A stretch of DNA of 64,000 bases from Mesorhabditis belari (Eukaryota; Nematoda; Chromadorea; Rhabditida; Rhabditidae), in the NCBI GenBank assembly GCA_958450365.1, contig CAUEEP010000905.1:884501-948500 (forward strand), written 5' to 3'. The notes under the pieces were generated by a model, which saw only the letters and a program-made list of their open reading frames with translations, searched no databases and was not told the DNA's origin. The position numbers and the translations under genes are program-made. The stretch's first letter is position 1. The number at the start of each line of letters is the position of its first letter. Shown here in pieces: positions 54,127 through 64,000 of this stretch.

Positions 54127-57100
54127 CTAATAACACACTCGACACAAATTCAAGTAATGAGCATGAATTCGAAAAAGAACAAGTAACACGAAAAACCAGA
54201 GAGCGTTCATGAAAGTGATCAATGTTGAGGAAAGGGCGTCATTATGAATCACATGGTAGATGCATTGAATTACCGATAAACCAAAGACGAATATCTGAAA
54301 ACGTTTTTGATTACATTAAAGCTCGATTATCGGTAAATTGATGAACAAAATTTGACAAGAAAACATGGATTTCCTAGGTATTTCTCTTCCAAAAGCATTC
54401 ACCAAATAGCCAAGCTGGAAACGAATTCGTTGTGTCAATTTGAAAAGCATTGCGTGAATTCCAAAGCAACAGGCCACCATACACGAGAGCACAATAATGT
54501 TACCGAACAAATTGTGAATTGCCTCATAAGGGTGACTGCCGAAAGGATAGTAGCTGAAGGAAAAGGTTATTTTTGGAAAGTAGAAAGGACTACAAGAGTG
54601 ATTTCGTTTTATTACTGTAATGCATCACTATTGGGTTCGTGAATTGAAAACTATGGGACTTTGAACTAAAATTTATTGAACATAAAACCATCAATTCATT
54701 CCAAATAATTTCCATTATCATTGACGACTTGTGCCCATTTTACAGGCAATTTGCGGATTCCTCTTTCGTGATAGGATTTTGGTTTGTGTGTGAGACAAGT
54801 GTGAGACTCAAAATCGAGGACTGGAGATGTCCCAGTTTGAGCACTTTCTTGAAAAGAAACCCATTTTGGTGTCAATGGAAAAGTTGTAGAGAATCAAAAA
54901 TTAGGCTTATAGCCAAATTTCCAAAAAGATACACTTAGTAGTTTCGCTTAAAATGCAAGTTTTGTGAAAATTCGTAAATTTGGCATCTCTTGAAAACCAG
55001 TTTTTGAATCGTTCTGAAAATTTGGATATAAGCTTTATTTTTGATTCTCTACAGCTTTTCCATTGACACCAAAATGGGTTTCTTTTGAAGAAAGTGCTCA
55101 AACTGTCACATATGACAATAGCCCGCAGTTTTCAATTCACCAGTCCAATGGATTGAGATTAGCCTTGATTTGCGGACAAGTCACTGTCCAATTTGATGAT
55201 TCGGCCGGCCAGAAGACATTTGAGGGGAGAGAGGGAAGGGGATTATGTAAAAGCCCTGCGCCAGACGACGAGCGATTACGCGGCCGCACAAAGAACACAC
55301 AGAACACACAAATTTTAAGCGGAACTACTACCGTAAATACTGTAATTGGACCCCATGGGGTACTATTTTTTCCCTCCCCCTCTAGGGTGGGGTACTATTA
55401 GAGGGTGGGGCACTATTAGAGGGTGGGTTACTATTTTACACTACTATTCAAGTTACCAAATCAGGATACATTCAAATAATTTGTTCAAAAGCAAACTTTT
55501 TCTTTAGTTTTTATTGGTTTTAACCATTTGAAAATTTAACAGCAAAACGAAACAAAAACAACTAACAATCAATGAATTCATCATTTTCTTGCTCATCAAT
55601 TACTCGATGTCCTTGGAATCCCGTCAATGCGAGCGGTTCCAAGAGGTCCTCGATTTCTGCCTCTGTCCGAGCATTTCTCATCGCCTGTAAGTACAATAGA
55701 CTAAAGAGAAGTCCACCGAAAGAGCGTTGCAAGTATTTTGCGTGATCTCATTATCGAAGCACTTGCTTTTCTTCTCTTTCGAACAGAGCAATAACTTCGA
55801 TTGGAACTTTGTCTCGATTTTTTTTGTTCATCGTCTTCCGAGGCTCCACGACAAAAGGACGCAACTTTTTCCCATCAGAAAGAGCAGTGAGCATCACGGA
55901 TATATTCATCTTGTCGTAGCCGCGGGTGAGAACACCAACTTCTTTGGCTCCAACCGCTTCGATGCACTTGCTCGTCGAAGCATCACAGCAAACCGCCGTC
56001 TCATCGCAAGCAACAATGTGCTTGTAATTGCCTTCTTTCATTGTCTTGTTCAGCCTCAGAATGTGCTCGACGATGGCCTTCTCAAATTCGCTCGGCAGCT
56101 TTTGACAAGTTGTTGTTGGTGCCCTCAAAGAAAGTTGGTGGCGCCTCAAGAACGACTCCATCCAGCCATGGCTTCTTTTGAAAGAAATTTCAGCTTTTTC
56201 GAATCGATTGACCGCTTCATTCCAGATAATCCGGCGTGTTACTCGTTTCTTCTCGGCTCGACGGTCCCGTATCCATTCAGCCAAACCGATATCAATCCCC
56301 TCCGAGTTCAAGTGGCTTCTAAGTGGGCCAAACTTTATGATTTTGGTGTTACTTTGTTGCACTTGTTGAGATCTACAATCATAAAGATTGGCCCACTTAG
56401 AAGAAAGTTATGGCGAGCTGCGCAAAAAATTTGGCGCAAAGTAGTCACCCCAAATTTAAAAACAACAAATTTATGGAATAAATTTAAAAATACAAACGAT
56501 TTCTGAAAATACATGAAAATTTTCCGCTTTAAAAACGTTGTTTGTAATTACGCGTTAGGTGGGGGTGGGGTACTATTAGAGGGGTGGGGTATTATTTTTT
56601 CCCTCCCCCTCTAGGGTGGGGTACTATTAGAGGGGTGGGGTCCAATTACAGTATTTACGGTAAGTGTATCTTTTTGGAAATTTGGCTAGAAGCCTAATTT
56701 TTGATTCTCTACAACTTTTCCATTGACACCAAAATGGGTTTCTTTTGAAGAAAGTCCTCAAACTATCACATATGACAATAGCCGGCAGTTTTCAATTCAC
56801 CAACCCAATATTTTTACCTATTTGCTCCAGGGTGCATCAATGACCATTCAATCGTCAACATGATAACAAGAGCCGAATAAAAAAATGAGAAGGAAGGCCT
56901 AGAGAAAAGGAATTGTCTTTTAGTTAAATTATAAACTTTGTGTAAGGTACGAATTGCAGGCCAAATCGATTTTTGAGTTTTCTGAAAGAAGTTTTTTGAT
57001 CGTATGACTCGAAATGACGTACACAAAGGTGATCACAAGGCTTCTCGGGTGGCTGAGGAGTCGATGTTGTCATCGAATCACCCTCCACATCGACACTGTT
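54127..57100 (-). CDS. Four-transmembrane protein, paralogue 2, split by nested transposons
   Basis: Minus-strand exons: about 57076-56937 (start uncertain; MTTSTPQPPEKPCDHL, FGLQFVPYTK), 56818-56898 (PSFSFFYSALVIMLTIEWSL, TM1), 54403-54553 (YYPFGSHPYEAIHNLFGN, IIVLSCMVACCFGIHAMLF, TM2) and 54127-54294 (IFVFGLSVIQCIYHVI, TM3; LITFMNALWFFVLLVLF, TM4; HYLNLCRVCY). All joins keep phase: AG|C between TM1 and TM2 exons across 2.26 kb, and phase 0 before the last exon, which has exactly 56 codons as in paralogue 1. The large intron contains the element at 54631-56808. It may still be expressed if that intron is removed. The 5' end is not certain. Confidence 0.6.
55331..56660 (-). mobile_element. 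pogo-like element, 1330 bp
   Basis: Ends CCGTAAATACTGTAATTGGA and complement, each next to TA (55329-55330, 56661-56662), with GGTGGGGTACTATTAGAGG subterminal repeats at both sides. It encodes part of a CENP-B/Tc5-type transposase on the minus strand. Three MITEs in the window share its termini. Confidence 0.88.
55567..56362 (-). pseudogene. Partial pogo-type transposase
   Basis: From 56362 the ORF has a CENP-B-type DNA-binding domain (LAEWIRDRRAEKKRVTRRII, SHGWMESFLRRHQLSLR) followed by the start of a DDE_1 domain (HIVACDETAVCCDASTSK, VGVLTRGYDKMNISVMLTAL, SDGKKLRPFVV), i.e. the first catalytic Asp. The middle of the catalytic domain, with the second and third acidic residues, is missing. 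After a TTACAG acceptor an acidic C-terminal exon (about 55567-55687: MRNARTEAEIEDLLEPLALT) remains. It probably makes at most a DNA-binding, catalytically dead product. Confidence 0.8.
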
Positions 57101-57274
57101 CAAATCACCCGCGTACTGAGCATCTATGTTATCACTTTTGAAATAAAAGAAGTTTTTTTGATTGCACTTTGGAATTGTATCCAATAAGAGAATCAAAAAT
57201 TTAACAGAATCAAAAATTCATTTGTAAATGGAAAAGCTAGAGTACTTTGTAATCTATTTGTAAATGGAATAGCT

Positions 57275-57318
57275 AGAGTACTTTAGAAAGTACTAGAGTA
57301 CTTTCTAAAGTACTCTAG
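57275..57318. repeat. Short perfect hairpin
   Basis: AGAGTACTTTAGAAAGTACT is followed by its mirror AGTACTTTCTAAAGTACTCT. Confidence 0.7.
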
Positions 57319-57709
57319 AAGTTAGTTTTTCTTTTTCTTGACTTTCAACACAGCTCTACTAGCAAAACCAAAGAATTCCACCTGAACATTCGTCGGGAAT
57401 CGATGCATCATCGCTGACACTTTCAATGTCGTTCATTCCACTTGCATGTAATATTTGAAACAAAATTGCTTAGGGCTGAATCTCCGCAAACACAACCTGT
57501 TTATTGACCTCAAAAGAAAAGCAAAGCGGCTTTTCTTATCTCATCACTCGGCATATTTTTTTGAACTTTACAACTAAAGCAATTTGCTTTGCAATTTCAG
57601 CTTTGCAAGCATACAATGACTATTGAAAGAGTAGGCTACAATTACTCGTCCTACAATTCATGCTACGATCACTCGTCCTACAAGGAGTAAAATGGGTTCT
57701 AGTTAGTGC

Positions 57710-57905
57710 TACAGTACTGTTAAGTTACTGTACTGTTAATCTACTGTACTGTTAATCAACTGTACTGTTAAGCCACTGTACTGTTAATCAACTGTACTGT
57801 TAATCAACTGTACTGTTAAGCTACTGTACTGTTAATCAACTGTACTGTTAATCCACTGTACTGTTAATCAACTGTACTGTTAAGCTACTGTACTGTTAAT
57901 CAACT
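57710..57905. repeat. 16-bp tandem repeat (CTGTACTGTTAATCAA)
   Basis: About 12 copies with variants ending TTAAGCTA or TTAATCCA. Confidence 0.9.
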
Positions 57906-58109
57906 TTTTTGAAAATCGATTAATTCAAGGATTCAAAGTAGAAAGAATTTCTCATAAGTCTAGATAAATTAACAAAAAACTTTTCTTCAAATAAATGCAT
58001 TAATTGTGTAGTTACTCTTGCAAAATTTTAGAATGTTAGCCGATCGAAACGATCGACGAAGCCTATGCTTTATTAAGGCTACTTTCTCTTGCCACTTTCT
58101 TTGAAAATG

Positions 58110-58440
58110 TAACTTCTCAATTTCTAGTTTTATAGCTATAGCTAATTACTATATGGAAACGCTTTAAATGTGCATTTTCAGAAATTCTGTAAAAGCGACT
58201 GAACAAAGCGACCGATTGAACAAAGTGGATGAAAATGTATCATCAATTGCATGTCTGCATAATAAATTTCATTTAAAATTTATCACATAAATACAAAAAT
58301 ATCAAAATTACAAGAATTTTTATAAAAAGACTATGCTTAAGTCGAGATTTCAGCAAATTTAACCGTCGGAAGACCGGATTTTCGCAGCGTTTGGTTCGCC
58401 ATTGAGAGCGCGTCTTTAAGGAGACGAATCTGGAGAATAA
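58110..58440 (+). pseudogene. Decayed copy of the cysteine-rich gene 3' half, without mariner
   Basis: Matches 30590-30640 joined to 31409-31700: the end of exon 2 (FFEN, GT donor), the intron (AGCTAATTACTATATGGAAA), exon 3 (KFCKSD then TGA), and 3' flank (GAGACCGGATTTTCGGAGCG-like). Stops abolish coding. The intron has no transposon, so this is the ancestral arrangement. Confidence 0.85.
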
Positions 58441-58759
58441 TCTGGATTGATTTGAAAAATTGAATAAAATATTATATCTAAACGAGCTAGGCATTCACGA
58501 CTGCTTTGACTCTATTTAAAGATCAAAACGCGCAATCAGGGACACAAAAATTACTTTTTTGGGTTTATATAGATTTTTGGACGTTTTTCTTATTGGAAAA
58601 GAGTGAGAACTAAAATTATAAAGCAGAAAATCAAAAAGAAAAGTTGGTTAGAAGTTGGGAAAAGGTGATTTGTTATAGTGATTTGTTTTAGCAAATGAAA
58701 TTGACATAAAAAGCTGTTGTTAGCTCCAGTCAGTTCATTGATTTACAGAAATTTGCATA

Positions 58760-58839
58760 CCGTATTCTCTCTAATAGTATTGCGGTCCAGGAGGGGGTTG
58801 AAAAAATAATAGTGCGCACTACTATTAGAGAGAATACGG
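58760..58839. mobile_element. 80-bp pogo-type MITE
   Basis: CCGTATTCTCTCTAATAGTA and complement, TA at 58758-58759 and 58840-58841. Shares AATAGTGCGCACTACTATTA with the MITE at 45.2 kb. Confidence 0.88.
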
Positions 58840-58841
58840 TA

Positions 58842-59400
58842 TTTGATCAAAATCTGATGACTTTTCCGTCTCCTAGTCCCTATTTCAATGCTTTGACAAA
58901 AAATTTTGTTAAAATTATAATATAGTAGATGTTCAATCAATCAAAAAGGACCTCTTTGTTAGCCATTTTTTTCGTTTTTCTTTTGATTTTCTCCTGGATG
59001 AGAGAGAGAGAAAAGTACTTTTTTAGAATTTCATCAAAAATCAAAAGCTTTAATCTATTTCTATTAAGAAAATGAAAAGATTTAGTACGCGAGAAAGTTT
59101 GCTTTTCCGTTTTTAAGCAAGAAATGCAGAAGACTGGCGCATTTTGATCTCAAAACATTGTTTTCTCATTTTCAAACTATAGGCTGAGATCTAGAGCATA
59201 TAGTAAATCTAAAAACTTAATGATTGCATATAATTTAAGAAAGAATAAAGCGGATTGAGATTGAGGATTCGGATTGAGCGGAAAATTGTGCGCTAAATGG
59301 TTTAGATCATTGGTTTAGATCATTGGTTTAGATTATGGTTTAGATTATTCGATTTGGTCACCTTGCTCTTGTTAGTGCTAGTTTAAAGAAAGCATTTACC
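58842..59400. other. Spacer
   Basis: A TGGTTTAGATCAT repeat at 59298-59345 is the only structure seen. Confidence 0.4.
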
Positions 59401-59404
59401 CAAC

Positions 59405-59465
59405 GACAGGCTGACTGGCTAAGAGTCCTGTATCCGGAAGATCCAGGGTTCAATCCCGGTCAATA
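59405..59465 (+). other. tRNA-derived repeat, copy 2
   Basis: CAGGCTGACTGGCTAAGAGT (A-box-like) and GATCCAGGGTTCAATCCCGG (a good B-box match) 25 nt apart. A second B-box-like block, GATCCAGTGTTCAATCCCGA, follows at 59472. Its edge supplies the stop codon of the neighbouring coiled-coil gene as modelled. Confidence 0.55.
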
Positions 59466-59492
59466 GTCGGAAGATCCAGTGTTCAATCCCGA

Positions 59493-62400
59493 TCAATACC
59501 TTTTTTGAAAACCAACCCCATTCTCTTTCTCCTTCTCTTGTTGAATGGCAAGATTTCTCAAAGACAAATCTCTTTCATATCGGTTTTTCTTCTCATTTTC
59601 TCTCATCTCTCTGGCTTCTCCTTCTAAACGGTGACATTCATTTATAGTTGCGATTCGAAGTCGGCTTTCTTCTTGCAACTTTCTATCGAGTGAGTCGATT
59701 TGTTGGACAAGACTGAAAAAATGATTTACATAAATGGATTCAGTTTTCAGTTTTCCTACCAATCAAGCTGCTTTCGATTCTCCAGAATAATTTTGGAGTT
59801 GAAATCTTGGCTTCTTTTCATCACTTGATCTTTCTTGAGATGTTCAAAGTTTTTATTTAGATTATCGACTTGTTCTCGAAGCTTTTCACTCTCATTGATC
59901 AAGCTAAATGGAAAGTATATAGGTTTGAGTCTTTGCTTTGAGTTTCTACGTTTTCTCTAGTATCTGACAAACTTAACTTTAGCCAAGCGCTTGAATCAAA
60001 GCTTGAACCGGCCCAGTACTGAGAACTTGAACTTGGGTAATTGAATCAATTACCCAAATTCAAGTCCTCAGTACTGGTAAACAAGGCTTAGTTTACCTTG
60101 CCAGTAGTTCTCTGAGGCTTCAAAACACATACCATTTAGCGCACAAAGCTCAGATAAAACGGTAGATTCATTTCATTTCATTGCTTAATCTTACTCTTTG
60201 ATTCTATTCTTGTGAAAGTCGATCTCTTTGTTCGCATTGATATTCTCTCGATCGAAATTCTTTTCCCGTTCTTCTTGTTGTTTCGTCATTTTCTTCACAA
60301 TTCCTTGATATTTCTCGATCTCTTTCTGATGAAAATCATCGATTTGTTTCTAAAAAGGAATCAGTTCAAAGAATTTCACAAACCAAACCACAATTTTCAA
60401 TTTCAAACCTGTCTCTTCTGCTCATTCTCCAATATTTCCTTGTGTTGAGCGATTAGTTTCTGTACAATTGCTCGATTTTTATCTCTTTCTTCAGAGAAAG
60501 GCTTGTTATTTTGATCCTTGACTAAGGCTGTGTAGTTCTCGACTTTCTTTTTCCAATTCTCAGCTTCTTTCTCAAGTGAAATGTACTTCTTTTCCAATTG
60601 AGTCTTGTCAAATGTTAGCTTTGCTTTCTGAAAGATATTGATAGAATTGAGTTGGTTAAGTTGAAATGATCAGTGTTTGAGCAATAGATTTGGATAAGCT
60701 TGATCAATCAATGGTTCTAACTAGTCTAGGCCAATGCCAACCTCTATCTAGCTCTAGTCAAGCTACTCTAATTCTCCAAAAACTCAATTACACCATTGAT
60801 TTGTTCTGATTAGACTAGTTAGAGTCATTGATTGATCAAACTTATCCGAATCTATTGATCTAGAGGTTAGCTTTGCTTTCTGAAAGATATTTTAATAGAA
60901 TTGAGTTGGTTAAGTTGAAATGATCAGTGTTTGAGCAATAGATTTGGATAAGCTTGATCAATCAATGATTCTAACTAGTCTAGGCCAATGCCAATGATTC
61001 TAACTAGTCTAGGCCAATGCCAACATCAATCTAGCTCTAGTCAAGCTACTCTAATTCTCCAAAATCTCAATTACACCACCGATTTGTCCTGATTAGACTA
61101 GTTAGAGTCATTGATTGAACAAGCCTATCCAAATCTCTAGACAAATCAATGCTTGATCAATGTTTGACCAATAGATTTGGATAAGCTTGATCAATCAACG
61201 ATTCTAACTAGCCTAATCAGGACAAATCAATGCTGTAATTGAGTTTTTGGAGAATTAGAGTAGCTTGACAAGAGCTAGATAGATGTCGGCATGGACTAGA
61301 TAGATGTTAGCATTGACTAGACTATTTGATTTAGATTATTTGAGAAAAGTTGATGAATAACTGATGAGAAAATCAATCACTGGATATTCCTATTTGTAGA
61401 GTAGTTGTTTTTGTAACGTTTTTTCTTTAAATTGTTTACCATTTCCTCTAAATTTTGATTCTTATCGATGAACTCGGCAAGTTGTTCGTTGGTAATTGAG
61501 AGATTTTTCTCTAATCGCTTCACTTTTTCCTCCAATTGAGCCCAATGAAATGCTTCATCAGATTTGACGTTTTTATGCTAAAAATAGATACCGTGAATAC
61601 TGTAATAGTACCCCACCCCCATAATGACGGTGCGGAGTGTTGCGTAGTCAGCTTTGAACGTGTTTTTCTCGACACTGGTTTATGCTACAATGCTCGTTTA
61701 GATATCAAAAAAATAGCTGAAATTCAGGGCTATTTTTTGATATCTAAACGAGCATTGTAGCATAAACCAGTGTCGAGAAAAACACGTTTTTTCGGGATTG
61801 TTGCGTAGTCTATCTTTAAACATCCCGTTCTCCGCACTGCTTTATGCTACAATGCTCGTTTAGGTATCAAAAAATAGCCCTGAATTTCAGCTATTTTTAG
61901 ATACCAAAACGAGCATTGTAGCATAAACCAGTGTCGAGAAAAACTCGTTCAAAGCTAGACTACGCAACAGTCCGCACCGTCATTATGGGGGTGGGGTACT
62001 ATTACAGTATTTACGGTATGTTATTGAAAGTATTGCATTATTATAATCCAAATCTAAACTACAGTATCATTATTGCATTCCAAACACTTTCAAACACTTC
62101 AACCTAACACCAACTCTGAAAATAAGCTCTGACGATAAGGCTAGCTCACAACTCTGATGGTAAAGCTAGCTATGAGCTTTTAGCTGACTACTGTAGGCTA
62201 CTGTAGGCTACTGTAGATTACTGTAATGAAAGAAAGAGCTTTACTATACATTACTATATAAAAACTAGAGTTATCAAAGGAAACAAACCAATTGTTCAAG
62301 CGCTTTCACTCGCTCAATCTGCTCGTTCAACTCTTTCGTTTTTTCGATTACCTCACTTTTCAGGCAATTCATTTCAGTTTTCTAAAAAGCTTTTATAAAA

Positions 62401-64000
62401 TTGTTTCCTTTCTATCCAAACTTTATTCTGTTGATCATTGAAATTGTCGAATAATTGATCTTCTAAGTCTTTCCTTTTCCTCTCCATCGCTTCAATCACA
62501 ACTTTTTGTTCAGCCGCTTCTTCTTGCTTCTAGAAGGATTTCGATCTAACAATTCAAACTTTACAATTACAGTTTTCAATTTTTCCATGAGCTCATTGTT
62601 TTCCGATTGCGTTTGTTCAATTTCTTTTCTCAAATCACTCTCTTTTTGCTGACAACAAGCCAACGCGGATTCAAAATCGTCTTTCTAAAAAGAATTACAT
62701 TTTGGAAAAGATCTTAAACTCTTTAACTTAACTTTTTAACTTAAAACTTTAAAAGCTTTAGACAAGACCAGAGCTGGTATCATGGATCTTCTAGGTCTTA
62801 AGCCAGATGAAGTCAGAGCTTAGCCTTAGCTTAGCCTTAGCTTAGCCTTAGCTTAGCCTTAGCTTAGCCTTAGCTTAGCCTTAGCTTAGCCTTAGCTTAG
62901 CCTTAGCTTAGCCTTAGCTTAGCCTTAGCTTAGCCTTAGCTTAGCCTTAGCTTAGCCTTAGCTTAGCCTTAGCTTAGCCTTAGCTTAGCCTTAGCTTAGC
63001 CTTAGCTTAGCCTTAGCTTAGCCTTAGCTTAGCCTTAGCTTAGCCTTAGCTTAGCCTTAGCTTAGCCTTAGCTTAGCCTTAGCTTAGCCTTAGCTTAGCC
63101 TTAGCTTAGCCTTAGCTTAGCCTTAGCTTAGCCTTAGCTTAGCCTTAGCTTGGCCTTAGCTTGGCCTTAGCTTGGCCCAAGACTAGATCCAGGCTGCTGG
63201 TTGTTCAAAGATCAGTAAAATTTACCGCTTTATTGATCTTTCTATTGTCCTCGAGTTGCTTTTTCATATTTTCTTCAATCGATTGTAAATGGATTTGAAG
63301 ATTGAGTAGTCTAAATGATAATAAAAGGTACTGTACTAAATGTTTTTTGTTTTAGCTTTACCACCTGAAAACTTTGCGAAGTTTTCGATACAAAAGTACT
63401 TGTAGATCAATTTTCTTGTTTTACAATTGTATTTCACAAACTTTTCCTTTGCTTCTTGCTGTATTCTGTCGATTTTGTGTTGAAGCGTTGTTCTCTGATC
63501 AGTCAAAAGTTCGATCTCATTTTCCCTTGCCTCCAACAATTCCCTCAGCTTTGCGTTCTCTAGTTGCAAGTCGATTTTCTCATTATCGACTTCCTAGAAT
63601 TGTATTTGTACTACTAGTTGAGTTGTTTTTGATTACCGTAGAGATAAAGGGAAGATTTTGTTTGCTTTGAGCATCAATTGAAGCTGTTCTTCGTCTTTTC
63701 ATTCTTGGTGAATCTCGGTGAGGAGATTGGATTGCCTGGAAGTGAGAATCGAAGATTAATGAGCTTGGTTGAGCTTGTTTCAGCTTGTTTCAGCTTGTTT
63801 CAGCTTGTTTGGAGCTTGGTTGGGCTTGTTTAAACTTGTTTGAACTTGTTTAAGCTGATTTCCAACGTCAGATTTGCTTATTTTCAATACAAAGCACTAG
63901 ATTACACAAAAAGCCACCAAATTCTCAGTCTGAAGCCTCAGTTTTGTCTCGATCAACACCATTTCTCGATCTTTTTGCTCGTTTCTTTTTCGTTGTTCAT
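59493..64000 (-). CDS. Coiled-coil protein, 5' end beyond the window (at least 549 aa)
   Basis: Minus-strand exons, all in phase: 63918-64000 (open at the edge), 63637-63735, 63400-63593, 63226-63310, 62571-62684, 62422-62529, 62289-62381, 61440-61577, 60409-60627, 60195-60349, 59760-59903, 59493-59712. Nearly every exon encodes heptad-type helix, e.g. LENAKLRELLEARENEIELL, LEKEAENWKKKVENY and MTKQQEERE. One exon, SPHRDSPRMKRRRTAS, is a polar basic linker that could be phosphorylated. Such proteins are usually cytoskeletal, centrosomal or scaffold components; there is no diagnostic domain. The last codons (GVGFQKRY, stop) run into a tRNA-derived repeat, so the true 3' end may once have been elsewhere; a GT donor after KEKENG is possible. 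Confidence 0.72.
60615..61200. repeat. Intronic tandem duplication that copies an exon start
   Basis: About 100 bp around GTTAGCTTTGCTTTCTGAAA (first codons and acceptor of the exon starting at 60627) is repeated at 60866-60965. TGATCAATCAATGATTCTAA and CTAGTCTAGGCCAATGCCAA blocks recur several times up to 61310. The copied exon start has no continuing frame. Confidence 0.75.
61591..62016. mobile_element. 426-bp pogo-type MITE with fourfold mirrored arms
   Basis: Ends CCGTGAATACTGTAATAGTA and the complement of CCGTAAATACTGTAATAGTA, TA at 61589-61590 and 62017-62018. Inside, TTTATGCTACAATGCTCGTT and its complement alternate, so each half is itself a hairpin. Confidence 0.9.
62819..63175. repeat. 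11-bp satellite AGCTTAGCCTT, about 32 copies
   Basis: Nearly perfect head-to-tail 11-mers in an intron of the coiled-coil gene, ending in AGCTTGGCCTT variants. It contains TTAGCC, close to but distinct from the telomeric TTAGGC. Confidence 0.95.

Larger units (their letters stand above)
54631..56808. mobile_element. Composite element inserted in an intron, itself split by a pogo-like element
   Basis: Starts TTGGGTTCGTGAATTGAAAA and ends GTTTTCAATTCACCAACCCA plus A, TA at 54629-54630 and 56809-56810. 54631-55148 is a full copy of the 29.5-kb element. 55306-55330 joined to 56661-56808 is a second, partial inverted-type copy interrupted by the pogo-like element: TTTTAAGCGGAACTAC and AGTGTATCTTTTTGG rejoin around one TA. 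55149-55305 is of unknown origin. Confidence 0.8.

Noticed and set aside
62819..63175. Telomere array
   Set aside because: The 11-mer AGCTTAGCCTT does not contain TTAGGC or its complement GCCTAA in register, so it is only superficially telomere-like.
1..64000. CRISPR arrays, bacterial operons, Shine-Dalgarno sites
   Set aside because: Tandem repeats here have no unique spacers, and introns show the sequence is eukaryotic.

Overview
This window looks like a chromosomal-arm segment of a rhabditid nematode (Caenorhabditis-like). The evidence is: an Srt-class 7TM chemoreceptor gene; many short 31-50 nt introns ending in TTTTCAG-type acceptors; degenerate TTAGGC telomere-type repeats; and a transposon fauna dominated by Tc1/mariner, maT (DD37D) and pogo-like elements with TA target duplications. 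Exon structures given here were assembled by hand from reading-frame continuity and GT/AG sites.

Layout. 1-22.5 kb is gene-poor. It holds minisatellites (61, 26, 24 and 12 bp units), a decayed Tc1-like element (4.13-5.76 kb), a maT element (10.8-12.0 kb), several mariner fossils, a MITE nested in a mariner fossil (12.6-13.1 kb), a possible Helitron end, an inverted duplication linking 14 and 19.5 kb, and a non-coding palindromic cluster (20.3-22.4 kb). 22.6-30.2 kb holds two complete + strand chemoreceptor-type genes: a 9-exon Srt-like receptor (346 aa) and a 13-exon insect-Gr-like receptor (417 aa). Their introns are filled with private satellites and MITEs. 30.4-31.5 kb is a small secreted cysteine-rich protein gene with a mariner in intron 2; a decayed copy at 58.1 kb lacks the transposon.

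31.9-38.6 kb holds a secreted proline-rich protein with a very basic tail, framed by 629-bp inverted repeats made from the 5' end of the next gene. That next gene encodes a membrane-anchored protein ending in a GH25-type lysozyme domain (525 aa). 39.4-44.3 kb is an inverted duplication of a decayed locus. Each arm keeps an intact 58-codon single-pass membrane-protein ORF, and the spacer holds a 140-aa unknown gene and a nearly perfect 0.4-kb hairpin. 46.0-47.7 kb is a second, inverted copy of the proline-rich gene, followed by a nearly full-length mariner (47.8-49.1 kb).

50.0-51.0 kb is a single-exon gene with an F-box-like start. 52.6-57.1 kb holds two convergent paralogues of a four-transmembrane family. 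The minus-strand copy is split by nested transposons, including a pogo-like element that has MITE relatives at 45.2, 58.8 and 61.6 kb. 59.5-64 kb is a multi-exon coiled-coil gene on the minus strand that runs off the right edge.

The genes do not form a pathway. They are fast-evolving nematode families (chemoreception, lysozyme, secreted and membrane proteins) in a region that is being reshaped by inverted duplication and transposition.
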